Of a stretch of 64,000 nucleotides of DNA, positions 27,675 to 35,801 are shown piece by piece. Source of the stretch: Gordonia terrae (GTDB taxonomy: Bacteria > Actinomycetota > Actinomycetes > Mycobacteriales > Mycobacteriaceae); contig NZ_CP016594.1 in the NCBI RefSeq assembly GCF_001698225.1, positions 1 to 64,000 on the forward strand, written 5' to 3'. Under the pieces are notes generated by a model. The model searched no databases, was not told where the DNA came from, and saw only the letters and a program-made list of their open reading frames with translations. Position 1 is the first letter of the stretch, and every line of letters begins with the position of its first letter. Made by a program: the position numbers and the translations under genes.

Positions 27675-29045
27675 ATGTCCGCGCCCCCCTTGAACTTCGC
27701 CGCCTTCGTCATGAACACGACATCGCACATCCTGCACGGAGCGTGGCGGGCGCCGGAGGCGCAGCAACACCACTTCAACGATCTCGACCACTGGATCGGC
27801 CTCGCAAAACTGTTGGAGGAGGCCCGGTTCGACTTCATCTTCTTCGCCGACGTGGTCGGACTGTACGACGACTATCAGGGGGACTGGAAGAAGTTCGTCG
27901 ACTCCGGCCTGCAGATCCCGAGCAACGACCCGCTCGTGCTGGCCTCCGCGATCGCCTCGCACACAGAGCATCTCGGCATCGCGATCACGAGTTCGATCCT
28001 GCAGGAGCACCCGTTCGACTTCGCTCGTAAGATCTCCACCCTCGATCACCTGAGCAAGGGCCGGATCGCGTGGAACATCGTCACGAGTCTGTCCGACAAC
28101 GCCTGGCGCAACTTCGGATACGACGGGATCACCAAACACGACGACCGCTACGCATGGGCCGACGAGTACGTCGACGTCGCGTACAAGTTGTGGGAGGGTT
28201 CCTGGGACGAGGGCGCGCTGATCCAGGACAAGACGGGCGGTCTCCACGGAGACTATGACCGCGTCCACAAGATCAACCATGTCGGCGAGCACTACCGGGT
28301 CGAGGGACCTCATCTCGTGTCGCCGTCCCCGCAGCGGACCCCGGTGCTGTTCCAGGCCGGTTCCTCGCCGGCCGGACGACGTTTCGCGGCCCGCAACGCC
28401 GAGGCGCAGTTCATCCTCTCGCCGTCTCCCGACGCCGCGCGGACGCTGATCGCCGACACCCGTCGCCTCGCGGCCGAGGCCGGCCGGCAACCGACGGATC
28501 TCCAGTTCTTCCAGGGACTCTCATTCGTGATCGGGAGTACCGAGCAGGAAGCGGCGCGCAAGTCCCGCGAACTCGACGAGCTCATCGACCCGAGCACGAT
28601 CATCGCCCACTCGGCGGGCGGCATCGGCGTGGATCTCGGGCACTACGACCTCGACACCCCGATCGGGCAGAGCCACACCGAGGGTTCCCAGAGCTTCCTG
28701 CTGTGGCTTCGCGAGGCCGTGCCCGACCGCGAACCGACCGTGCGCGATCTCGCCCAGTTGCGCAGCCGGACAGGCCGGGTCGTCGGGACACCGGACCAGA
28801 TCGCCGACCGTCTCGAGCAGTGGCGTGACGCCGGGGTGGGTGGCATCAACGTCATCAACGCGACCATCCCCGGCAGCTACGTCGACTTCGCCGACCACGT
28901 GCTGCCAGTTCTCCGCGAGCGCGGTCTGGCGAAGCGGGAGTATGCCGAGGGAACCTCACGTGCCAAACTCAGCGGCCACGACCGGCTTCCGGAGTCGCAC
29001 CCCGCCGCACGCCATCGCGGCGCGTTCGCGAAGGTGCCGGCATGA
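27675..29045 (+). CDS. LLM-class FMNH2-dependent monooxygenase, NtaA/SnaA/DszA family
   Basis: This 456-residue flavin-dependent oxygenase matches the DszA/NtaA/SnaA subfamily. Shared blocks include HGAWR near residue 22, LDHLSKGRIAWNIVTSLSDNAWRNFGYD, DEDALI-like WDEGALIQDKTGG, SPSPQRTPVLFQAGSSPAGRRFAARNAEA and the ending PGSYVDFADHVLPVLRERG. Members oxidise sulfones, nitrilotriacetate or alkanesulfonates with FMNH2 supplied by a separate reductase; none is encoded nearby. AGGAG precedes ATG 27675. It is coupled to the next gene by a 4-nt overlap. Confidence 0.92.
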   Translation: MSAPPLNFAAFVMNTTSHILHGAWRAPEAQQHHFNDLDHWIGLAKLLEEARFDFIFFADVVGLYDDYQGDWKKFVDSGLQIPSNDPLVLASAIASHTEHLGIAITSSILQEHPFDFARKISTLDHLSKGRIAWNIVTSLSDNAWRNFGYDGITKHDDRYAWADEYVDVAYKLWEGSWDEGALIQDKTGGLHGDYDRVHKINHVGEHYRVEGPHLVSPSPQRTPVLFQAGSSPAGRRFAARNAEAQFILSPSPDAARTLIADTRRLAAEAGRQPTDLQFFQGLSFVIGSTEQEAARKSRELDELIDPSTIIAHSAGGIGVDLGHYDLDTPIGQSHTEGSQSFLLWLREAVPDREPTVRDLAQLRSRTGRVVGTPDQIADRLEQWRDAGVGGINVINATIPGSYVDFADHVLPVLRERGLAKREYAEGTSRAKLSGHDRLPESHPAARHRGAFAKVPA

Positions 29046-30244
29046 CCGCACCCGCGCGGGTCGTGACCGACCGGAACGAGATCCTCGCCGAGATCGCGGC
29101 CGGTTCGGCCGAGCGCGAGCGCCAGGGCCGGGACCCCCGCGAAGCCGTGGCGCTCCTCCGACGGTCGAGGTTGACCGCGCTGTCACTCGACACACAGTCC
29201 GGAGGTGCCGGGGCCGGAAGTGTCGAACTCTTCGAGTTCATCATCGACCTCGCCCGCGCCGACCCGATCGCCGCGCACATCCTGCGCGCTCACTACTGGT
29301 TCGTCGAGCAGATCGAACGCCTCCCCGTCGGACCGGTGCGGAGTCGGTGGAGCGAGCGGATCGCCGCGGGCGCCATCGTCGGCAACGCGTCCAGTGAACG
29401 CGGTGTCGCCGCCGGGTCGCGCCAGTACGCGACTCAACTCGTCTCCGACGGTGACGGCTGGCGGTTGCGTGGCGAGAAGTTCTACAGCACCGGAACGGCT
29501 TTCGCGGACTACGTCACGGTCCTCGCCATCGTCCCGGACGCCCTGCGCGCGCGGCTGGTGAAAGTGGTCGTCCCGGTCGACCGCGACGGGGTGAGCGTCG
29601 TCGACGACTGGGACGGGATCGGGCAGCATCGGACGGGCACCGGTTCGACGTTGTTCGACGATGTCCGCGTCACCTCGGACGACGTCCTGGAGTTCGTCGA
29701 ACTCGACGACTCCACGCCGCCCGCCGCCAACGACGGCCCATTCCTGCAGCTGTTCCTGCAGGCACTGATCGCCGGCATCCTCCTGGCCGCCTCGGATGAT
29801 GCCGTCGCACTGCTGAATTCACGCGTACGGACGTTCGAGCACGCGCCGTCGCCCGAGCCACGGCAGGATCCGATCCTGCTGGAGCGGATCGGTGAGATCG
29901 ACGCCGCCGCACATGTGGCACGGGACGCGGTCCTGAGTGCGGCGCGGCAGGTCGAGACCGCGAACGCATTGGCGCGACGCGGCGTCATCGACGTCGAGCA
30001 GTTCGCGCAGGCGTCGCTCGCCGCCGCGCGCGTGAAGGTGCACGTCGATCGCATCGCCCTCCCGGCGGCGGCGGCCGTCTTCGACGTGGGTGGTGCCTCG
30101 TCGGCGAGCCGTAGCCGCAACCTCGACCGGCACTGGCGCAACATCCGGACCATCACCCTGCACAACCCGACGTCGTACAAGGCCGTCGCCATCGGTGATC
30201 TCCGCGTGAACGCCACCCCGTTGCCGGGCAACGGGTACTTCTGA
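29042..30244 (+). CDS. Acyl-CoA dehydrogenase-fold flavin monooxygenase, DszC/SfnB type
   Basis: This 400-residue protein has the acyl-CoA dehydrogenase fold. In place of acyl-CoA features it has those of DszC/SfnB-type flavin monooxygenases: GNASSERG, FYSTGTAFADYVTVLA, and the C-terminal RTITLHNPTSYKAVAIGD. It overlaps the LLM monooxygenase by 4 nt. In the dsz and sfn systems such pairs oxidise organic sulfur compounds. Here, next to a dedicated importer, a sulfur-scavenging role is likely, though the substrate is unknown. Confidence 0.88.
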   Translation: MTAPARVVTDRNEILAEIAAGSAERERQGRDPREAVALLRRSRLTALSLDTQSGGAGAGSVELFEFIIDLARADPIAAHILRAHYWFVEQIERLPVGPVRSRWSERIAAGAIVGNASSERGVAAGSRQYATQLVSDGDGWRLRGEKFYSTGTAFADYVTVLAIVPDALRARLVKVVVPVDRDGVSVVDDWDGIGQHRTGTGSTLFDDVRVTSDDVLEFVELDDSTPPAANDGPFLQLFLQALIAGILLAASDDAVALLNSRVRTFEHAPSPEPRQDPILLERIGEIDAAAHVARDAVLSAARQVETANALARRGVIDVEQFAQASLAAARVKVHVDRIALPAAAAVFDVGGASSASRSRNLDRHWRNIRTITLHNPTSYKAVAIGDLRVNATPLPGNGYF

Positions 30245-30331
30245 TCGCGAGACCCGCCGGCAGCTCACCGGGGGCGCACCGGAGCTCGCACTTCCGGGGC
30301 GGAGGGTTGATTCCCTGCTCGTCGGCCGGCG

Positions 30332-31408
30332 TCAGGCGACGAACAGGATCCAGCCGTAGACGATCAGCCCGAACACGAAGACCCCCAGGTAGGCCCAGCC
30401 GACCCAGATCGCGGCGGTGGCGAAGGGCAGACCGATCTCGCGACGCTGCCGGATCTGCGTGCGCGCCCGGTAGCCCAGGACGAGTCCCACGATGAAGGTG
30501 ATCCCGAGGATCGACAATGCCAAGGCCCACAACGCCATCCGATTGACACGCGGACCGGCACCGGACTGGGGAGCCACGCTGTCCTCCGAACTACTGGTGG
30601 GATGTGCTGCTGCTGAATAGGCCTGGGTTTCGGGGCGGTCGGCGACCGGAGGCGTGCTCACCGCGCCGGGACTGTCGACGACGCGGGTGTCCGACGCCGG
30701 ATCCTCGGACTGATCGACGAATCCGCCACCTGCTCCCACCACCTGCGTGGTGCGGTTGTCCCGGGTGGCATCCGGGCCGGGGGAGTCGGGGCGCTCGCCG
30801 GGCGCAGCACCTGGACGGGTGCCGGCAAACGGCGGACGTGATCCGTCGAGGGGTCGATTGCCCTGTGGCGGAACACCTTTGGCGAGTGGTGGTGCTCCGG
30901 GAGTCGGGCGCCGGCCGGGCGGGGGTCGATGCCCGGGTGGCCCGGCCGGCATCGGCGGGCGTTGGCCCGGACCGACGGGGCTGCCACCCGGCCTCGGTCC
31001 CGCGGGGTTGGCTCCCGCACCGGGCGCGTTGGGTGTCGGCCCGGGACCGGTCGGCCCCGGTCGTTGCGGTCCCGGCGCGGGTGGGCGCGGTCCGGCAGGA
31101 CCTGCCGTCGGCCCCGGGGTGTCGCCGCGCGGCGGTGCCGGTCGTTGGCCCGGAGGTGGGCCGGGGCGGGTTTGCGGGCGACCGCCCGGAGGCGGGGTGA
31201 ATCCGCCGCCCGGCGCCGGACGGCCGGCGCCGGGAGTGTCCGTCCCGTGCGGGGGCGCGCTGACGGGCCGTGCCGGAGCCCGTTCCCACGGCGCGGGATT
31301 GCTCGTCGGCGCGGAGCTCTCGGGCGTCGACCACGACTCGCGGGTCCGGTCGTCAGCGCCGCCGGACCCCGGCGGCGGGTTCGGGGAGCGCTCGTCGTCT
31401 GAGGTCAC
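30332..31408 (-). CDS. Proline-rich DUF4190 membrane protein
   Basis: This 358-residue protein has about 280 residues of Pro/Gly-rich low-complexity sequence. A C-terminal DUF4190-type domain with two membrane segments follows (MALWALALSILGITFIVGLVLGYRA and FATAAIWVGWAYLGVFVFGLIVYGWILF). The intracellular loop RARTQIRQRREIG is typical of the family. Function is unknown. It lies near ppiA, in the neighbourhood where mycobacteria have Rv0008c (CwsA), but I see no homology to CwsA. Confidence 0.85.
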   Translation of the reverse strand: MTSDDERSPNPPPGSGGADDRTRESWSTPESSAPTSNPAPWERAPARPVSAPPHGTDTPGAGRPAPGGGFTPPPGGRPQTRPGPPPGQRPAPPRGDTPGPTAGPAGPRPPAPGPQRPGPTGPGPTPNAPGAGANPAGPRPGGSPVGPGQRPPMPAGPPGHRPPPGRRPTPGAPPLAKGVPPQGNRPLDGSRPPFAGTRPGAAPGERPDSPGPDATRDNRTTQVVGAGGGFVDQSEDPASDTRVVDSPGAVSTPPVADRPETQAYSAAAHPTSSSEDSVAPQSGAGPRVNRMALWALALSILGITFIVGLVLGYRARTQIRQRREIGLPFATAAIWVGWAYLGVFVFGLIVYGWILFVA

Positions 31409-31463
31409 GAGTCCAAATTACCCGTGCATGACATGCGGCCGGTGCCGAGGCGGCCGCGGCGGG

Positions 31464-31643
31464 TCACGACGCCTGCGTCTCGGTGCTCTCGGCGAGCGCC
31501 TCGCGCACCTCCTCGATCCGCGGGACGGTCGGGGACACCGGGGCCACCACGCGTCGTGCGCGACGCAGCGAGCCGACGGCGACGACGGCGGTGACGGATG
31601 CGACGACCACACCCAGCGCGGCGAAGAGGTAGTTCTTGGACAT
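31464..31643 (-). CDS. Small single-pass membrane protein
   Basis: This 59-residue protein ([36 protein letters not shown]...) has one N-terminal membrane helix, an Arg-rich junction and a short polar tail. It lies divergent from ppiA at the position of cwsA in mycobacteria, but is much shorter, has its helix at the other end and cannot be equated with it. The hydrophobic profile and clean start at 31643 favour a real gene; no function is recognised. Confidence 0.6.
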   Translation of the reverse strand: MSKNYLFAALGVVVASVTAVVAVGSLRRARRVVAPVSPTVPRIEEVREALAESTETQAS

Positions 31644-31755
31644 GGGCTCAAGACTGCCAGCCGGTGCCCACAGCTGCCACCCCGGCCCGGCGCATTTGCG
31701 CACCTCGCGGCCGTCTCCCGACCATCGGACCGGGTGTAAGTGGTTGGATGGAGGT

Positions 31756-32277
31756 GTGACTACACAGAAAACCTCCGCAGTCATCCACACCAACCGCGGC
31801 GACATCAAGGTCGACCTGTTCCCGAACCACGCGCCGAAGACCGTCGAGAACTTCGTCGGCCTGGCCGACGGCAGCAAGGAATACAGCAAGCCCAACGCGT
31901 CCGGCGGCAACTCCGGCCCGTTCTTCGACGGCTCTGTGTTCCACCGCGTCATCTCCGGGTTCATGATCCAGGGCGGCGACCCGACCGGAACCGGCATGGG
32001 TGGCCCCGGCTACCAGTTCGGTGACGAGTTCCACCCGGAACTGCAGTTCGACCGTCCGTACCTGCTCGCGATGGCCAACGCCGGGCCGGGCACCAACGGT
32101 TCGCAGTTCTTCATCACCGTCGGCCCGACCCCGCACCTCAACCGTCGCCACACCATCTTCGGTGAGATCACCGATCCGGCGTCGCAGCAGGTCGTCGACG
32201 CGATCGCCACCACCTCGACCGACCGCAGCGACCGGCCGCTCGACGAGGTCGTCATCGAAAAGATCGAGGTCAACTGA
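31756..32277 (+). CDS. ppiA: Peptidyl-prolyl cis-trans isomerase, cyclophilin type
   Basis: This 173-residue cyclophilin ([39 protein letters not shown]) has the catalytic and substrate-binding residues in [33 protein letters not shown] and HTIFGEI. It corresponds to Rv0009 and is probably cytoplasmic, as no signal peptide is present. I use GTG 31756, which matches the family N-terminus, though the frame is open further upstream. It is followed by the rhomboid gene 32 bp away. Confidence 0.95.
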   Translation: MTTQKTSAVIHTNRGDIKVDLFPNHAPKTVENFVGLADGSKEYSKPNASGGNSGPFFDGSVFHRVISGFMIQGGDPTGTGMGGPGYQFGDEFHPELQFDRPYLLAMANAGPGTNGSQFFITVGPTPHLNRRHTIFGEITDPASQQVVDAIATTSTDRSDRPLDEVVIEKIEVN

Positions 32278-32309
32278 CCTCTCCGGAGCACGCCGCCCCG
32301 CAGCGGGCG

Positions 32310-33200
32310 GTGTGCTACCGGCATCCCGACCGTCCCACCGGCTTGTCATGCAGCCGGTGCGGGCGTCCGGTATGTCCCGAGTGTCTGCGCCCGGCTGCGG
32401 TCGGCCAGCACTGTCTGGACTGTCTCCGCAACGACGGAGTGCAGCGGTCGCCGTCACTCGGCGGCCCCAGGGGTGGCGTCCGCAGGATGGCGCCGACGCG
32501 CACTGCGCCCACGCAGCCCTACGCGACCTATGCGCTCATTGCGGTGAACCTGCTGATCTTCGCGCTGTGCGTTCTCCAGGCCGGGGTCGGTGACCCGGGC
32601 GGTGCGTCGATCTTCAGTGCCGGCGACCTCCTCAAGAGCGACGTCGCGGCCGGTGAGTACTGGCGTCTGCTGACCGCGGGCTTTCTGCACTTCAGCGTCA
32701 TGCACGTGGCCGTCAACATGCTCTCGCTCTACATCCTGGGCCGCGACCTCGAACTCGCGCTCGGGATCGGCCGCTACCTGGCCGTGTACGTGATCGCCCT
32801 GCTCGGCGGCAGCGCCGCGGTCATGCTCTTCGAGAACGACCGCGCCCTGACCGCCGGTGCGTCCGGGGCCATCTACGGCCTCATGGGCGCGATGCTCGTG
32901 ATCATCCTCAAAGCCCGTGTGTCCCCGGTCCCGGTGCTGCTCATCATCGGGTTCAACGTCGTGCTGTCGTTCTCGCTCCCCGGGATCTCGGTTCTGGGGC
33001 ATCTCGGCGGTCTCGTCTTCGGCGCGGCCGCCACCGCGGCCATCGTCTATCTACCCGACGCGGTGCTCCCCGCGGGTCGTCGAGATCCGCAGACCGCGAG
33101 CCGGGTGGGCTGGATCGCGCTCGCCGCCCTGTTCGTGCTCGCTCTCGGCCTCGGCATCGGCGCAGGTGTCGCCTACGACGGGCTGACCTACATCCGCTGA
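32310..33200 (+). CDS. Rhomboid intramembrane serine protease with N-terminal zinc-finger
   Basis: This 296-residue rhomboid has the catalytic Ser185 in GASGAIYGL and His231 in ISVLGHLGGL, with oxyanion-type residues in HFSVMHVAVNM. About seven membrane helices start at residue 72. The N-terminal 40 residues form a B-box-like zinc finger (CYRHPDRPTGLSCSRCGRPVCPECL...HCLDC). No ATG is in frame near the start. GTG 32310 is the first standard start and leaves almost no residues before the zinc finger, so an upstream non-standard start is possible. The substrate is unknown. Confidence 0.9.
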   Translation: MCYRHPDRPTGLSCSRCGRPVCPECLRPAAVGQHCLDCLRNDGVQRSPSLGGPRGGVRRMAPTRTAPTQPYATYALIAVNLLIFALCVLQAGVGDPGGASIFSAGDLLKSDVAAGEYWRLLTAGFLHFSVMHVAVNMLSLYILGRDLELALGIGRYLAVYVIALLGGSAAVMLFENDRALTAGASGAIYGLMGAMLVIILKARVSPVPVLLIIGFNVVLSFSLPGISVLGHLGGLVFGAAATAAIVYLPDAVLPAGRRDPQTASRVGWIALAALFVLALGLGIGAGVAYDGLTYIR

Positions 33201-33255
33201 GCCGGCCTGAAAGCCGCCCCTCACCGGCCTTCTGCCGGCGTATTGCTTGCAGCCG

Positions 33256-33258
33256 CCT
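33256..33258. repeat. Target-site duplication, left copy (CCT)
   Basis: CCT immediately before the left inverted repeat is repeated as CCT (34686-34688) after the right one. Three base pairs is within the 3-5 bp range made by IS3-family transposition. Confidence 0.6.
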
Positions 33259-33317
33259 TGGACTGCTCCCCGGGAGTTGGACTGAGAAATCAGTTCCGAC
33301 TCGTGGGGAGCAGTTGT

Positions 33318-33800
33318 ATGCGTAAGCGCAGTTTGTTGACTGTGGAGCAGCGTGAGCAGGCGGTAGCCTGCTTTGAACAGGGTTTCGCTGATCGGGCGGT
33401 GGCGACGAAACTGAGAGTGCCGCGTGAGTCGGTGAAGCTGCTGTATCAACGTTGGCGGATCCGTGGCAGAGGTGCATTGTTGGAGAAACGAGTCCAGTCC
33501 TCGTACTCGTTCGAGTTCAAACGCGATCTCGTGGAACGGTTCCTGGCCGGGGAAAGCGTGCAGTCACTGGCCGAGGAAGCCGATTTGTCCTCCCCCCAAG
33601 TGCTGACGGCGTGGGTGCGAATCTATCGCCGTGAGGGCGTCGATGGACTCAAATCGAAGCCTCGTGGCCGGCCCCGCACGAAGCCGGTCGAAGAGCTGAG
33701 CGAGGTCGAGCAGTTGCGTCGGGAGAACGAGCGGTTGCGGGCGGAGAACGCCTACCTGGGAAAATTGCAGGCCTTGAGGAAGCAGCAACGACGGTCCTGA
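33318..33800 (+). CDS. IS3-family transposase OrfA
   Basis: This 160-residue protein contains two helix-turn-helix regions (residues about 5-50: QREQAVACFEQGFADRAVATKLRVPRESVKLLYQRWRIRG; and about 60-110: SLAEEADLSSPQVLTAWVRIYRREG). A leucine-zipper-like C-terminus follows (EVEQLRRENERLRAENAYLGKLQAL). It binds the element ends and supplies the N-terminus of the OrfAB transposase after frameshifting near codon 148. The ATG at 33318 follows GGGGAGCAG. Confidence 0.93.
   Translation: MRKRSLLTVEQREQAVACFEQGFADRAVATKLRVPRESVKLLYQRWRIRGRGALLEKRVQSSYSFEFKRDLVERFLAGESVQSLAEEADLSSPQVLTAWVRIYRREGVDGLKSKPRGRPRTKPVEELSEVEQLRRENERLRAENAYLGKLQALRKQQRRS
33758..33764 (+). promoter_or_regulatory. Programmed -1 frameshift heptamer GGGAAAA
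   Basis: G GGA AAA is in the zero frame of orfA (codons at 33759 and 33762). It fits the X XXY YYZ slippery pattern. A -1 slip enters the orfB frame, which is open from this point to the orfB stop. Confidence 0.7.
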
Positions 33801-34648
33801 AGGTTCAGGCTGTCATCTCCCTCAAGGCAGAACATCGGCTCGGTGATCTACTCGCCGCGGCCGGGTTGGCGCGGTCGACGTTCTTCTACCACCAGGCCCG
33901 ACTCGACGACCCCGACCCATGGGCAGAGACGAAGGCGGCGATCAGCGAGATCTTCCACGCCAACAAGGCGCGCTACGGCCATCGGCGGGTACACCGCGAA
34001 CTGGTCAAGACCGGACATCGGATCGCGAAGAAGACCGTGCTGACACTGATGCGCCGACTCGGCCTGGTCTGCAGGATTCGCCGTCGCCGATATGTCTCCT
34101 ACCGCGGCTTTGTCGGCCCAGTTGCGCAGAATCTGCTCGACCGTGACTTCACCGCCGAGGCGGTCAACCAGAAGTGGGTCACCGATGTCACCGAGTTCCG
34201 GGTTGGGCAGGACAAGCTGTATCTGTCACCGATCATGGATCTGTTCAACCGCGAGATCATCTCGTACTCGATCGGCCGGTCACCGACTCTGGACCTGACA
34301 CACTCGTCGCTGCGTGCCGCGATCGCGACCCTGGAACCCGGCCAGCTGCCACTGGTCCACTCCGATCAAGGCTTCCAGTACCAGCACCACACGTGGGGAC
34401 AACTCCTTGCCGATGTCGGTGCGCAGCAATCGATGTCACGAAAGGGCAACTGCTACGACAACGCTGTCATGGAGGCGTTCTTCGGCCACCTCAAAGAGGA
34501 ATGCTTCCACCACGTCACCTACCTCGACATCCACGCACTCGAAGTCGCCCTGCACGACTACATCCAGTGGTACAACCACGACCGCACCTCGGAACGACTC
34601 GAGGGCCTGAGCCCGGTGCAATACCGGACTCAGGCCCTCGTGGCCTAA
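33758..34648 (+). CDS. IS3-family transposase OrfB (DDE integrase domain)
   Basis: Read from the frameshift point, this frame gives about 296 residues. It contains the HTH_21-like segment (FHANKARYGHRRVHRELVKTGHRIAKKTV) and the retroviral-type integrase core. The catalytic triad is visible as WVTDVTEF (D), VHSDQGFQY (D) and CYDNAVMEAFFGHLKEE (E), the DD(35)E pattern of the family. There is no good independent start near the frame entry, consistent with production as an OrfAB fusion. The stop TAA lies 37 bp before the right end. Confidence 0.92.
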   Translation, partial: GKIAGLEEAATTVLKVQAVISLKAEHRLGDLLAAAGLARSTFFYHQARLDDPDPWAETKAAISEIFHANKARYGHRRVHRELVKTGHRIAKKTVLTLMRRLGLVCRIRRRRYVSYRGFVGPVAQNLLDRDFTAEAVNQKWVTDVTEFRVGQDKLYLSPIMDLFNREIISYSIGRSPTLDLTHSSLRAAIATLEPGQLPLVHSDQGFQYQHHTWGQLLADVGAQQSMSRKGNCYDNAVMEAFFGHLKEECFHHVTYLDIHALEVALHDYIQWYNHDRTSERLEGLSPVQYRTQALVA

Positions 34649-34685
34649 CCTCGAATTACCAGTCCAACAAATGGGGACCAGTCCA

Positions 34686-34688
34686 CCT
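34686..34688. repeat. Target-site duplication, right copy (CCT)
   Basis: This is the matching copy of the CCT at 33256-33258, directly outside the right inverted repeat of the IS3-family element. Confidence 0.6.
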
Positions 34689-34743
34689 TCCCGAGGGTGG
34701 GTTTCAGAGCGTCTGCCCACACGGTGACCCGACCCTGGGTCCT

Positions 34744-35247
34744 CTACCCCTCGTCGACGACGAATCCCGACTCGCGCAGCGCGTCGACCACGGTCGGCAG
34801 GTCGGTGCCGAGGTCCCAGCGGCTGAGCACGACCAGGCGGGTGTCGTCGCGCGGACCCATGCCGTCACGGTGCGACGGCGACGCGGCTGCCTCGTCGTCG
34901 AGCACGTCGATCTCGAGTTGTCCGACGCGGCGTCCGACCCGGCGGATGGACAGCACGCGAATCCGCTCGATGCGTTCGCGGGGATACGCCCGCGGCCCGC
35001 GCAGCGTTCGGATGATCAGGACGGGCGACGGGCCGGACGAGACGGCCAGCCGGGGACGCACCAGCAGCGTGTAGGCACCGAGTGCGAGAAGAAGGATCCC
35101 GGCGACGCCCATCAGGACCGACCCGGCGGGATCCCCGGTGACGACCACGGCCGCCCCGACCAGCACGACACCGCCGAGGCACCCGGCGAGGCCGGCACCG
35201 ACGGGGGTCGCCCAGGCATGTGTGTAGGAGTCGTCAGAGTTATCCAC
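34744..35247 (-). CDS. PH-domain-like membrane protein (Rv0010c position)
   Basis: This 167-residue protein has two adjacent N-terminal membrane helices (about 15-37 and 42-62). A cytoplasmic PH-like region of the type seen in Rv0010c follows (PSPVLIIRTLRGPRAYPRERIERIRVLSIRRVGRRVGQLEIDVLD). Function is unknown; its place beside crgA suggests a cell-envelope or division role. The GTG start at 35247 lies inside a perfect TTATCCACA sequence. The IS3 element has inserted just beyond its stop codon. Confidence 0.82.
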   Translation of the reverse strand: MDNSDDSYTHAWATPVGAGLAGCLGGVVLVGAAVVVTGDPAGSVLMGVAGILLLALGAYTLLVRPRLAVSSGPSPVLIIRTLRGPRAYPRERIERIRVLSIRRVGRRVGQLEIDVLDDEAAASPSHRDGMGPRDDTRLVVLSRWDLGTDLPTVVDALRESGFVVDEG

Positions 35248-35310
35248 AGGAGTTACTCACAGTGGGGATGACTTACACACATGTGATTTCCACAGTGTGG
35301 ATAACTTACA
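35240..35310. promoter_or_regulatory. Cluster of DnaA-box sequences upstream of the PH-like gene
   Basis: Perfect boxes TTATCCACA (35240-35248, forward) and TGTGGATAA (35296-35304, reverse) flank TTACTCACA (35253-35261) and TGGGGATGA (35263-35271). The last and the 35296 box are the cores of a 21-nt direct repeat (35257-35277 and 35290-35310; three mismatches; 33-bp period). The cluster occupies the crgA to PH-gene gap and the PH start codon. Confidence 0.7.
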
Positions 35311-35362
35311 AGCGTGTGTTTCAGCAGCTCAGCGGCTTCGACACGCGAACGACCGACGACGC

Positions 35363-35653
35363 CTACCGCCAACGCATCGTCATCAACAGGCCCGCCACCA
35401 TCAGCGAGAAGCCGATCAGGAAGTTCCACGAGTTGAGCTCGGCCATCCAGTGCAGGACCTGGCCCTCGCCGCCGTACGCGGTGGGGGTTGCGGCCAGGTA
35501 GTAGACGACGAGCCAGGCGAGACCCAGCACCATCAGGCCGAGCATGACGCTTACGTAGATGGTGCTCGAAGGGCCGGCCTTGACCTTGACCGGCGTCCGG
35601 CTGGCCGGGTTGATCGTGTAATCGGTCTTCTTCCGGACTTTTGACTTCGGCAT
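35363..35653 (-). CDS. crgA: Cell division protein CrgA
   Basis: CrgA is a small septal membrane protein that interacts with FtsZ, FtsQ/FtsI and CwsA in mycobacteria and restrains septation in Streptomyces. The 96-residue product has the conserved N-terminus [34 protein letters not shown]. Two membrane helices follow ([19 protein letters not shown] and [16 protein letters not shown]). The ATG at 35653 matches the family start. In M. tuberculosis Rv0012 follows crgA before trpG; here trpG follows directly. Confidence 0.96.
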   Translation of the reverse strand: MPKSKVRKKTDYTINPASRTPVKVKAGPSSTIYVSVMLGLMVLGLAWLVVYYLAATPTAYGGEGQVLHWMAELNSWNFLIGFSLMVAGLLMTMRWR

Positions 35654-35801
35654 GACTTCCTCTGTTGTGCGGCACCGCCGGAGCGGTCGTACGCGAGCGG
35701 GGCGACAACACACGTCCCCGCCATTGGCAAACACTCGAGATCTACGGTATCTCACCAGGTCGCCGACGCCGAGCACCCGCTTCGGCGGTAGCCTTTCTCG
35801 C

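Larger units (their letters stand above)
33259..34685 (+). mobile_element. IS3-family insertion sequence, complete
   Basis: This 1427-bp element is bounded by 25-bp imperfect inverted repeats (33259-33283 and 34661-34685; 20 of 25 positions match; both start TGGACTG). It has a CCT target duplication. It carries orfA, a slippery heptamer and orfB with an intact DDE core, so it looks functional. The OrfA length (160 residues) with a leucine-zipper C-terminus suggests the IS150-like subgroup, a tentative placement. It sits between the rhomboid gene and the PH-like gene, which are otherwise close neighbours. Confidence 0.95.

Noticed and set aside
30747..31739. 330-codon Gly/Pro-rich plus-strand frame opposite the DUF4190 gene
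   Set aside because: Its composition is the mirror of the Pro/Gly-rich repeats on the minus strand. The minus-strand frame ends in a proper DUF4190 domain with two membrane helices.
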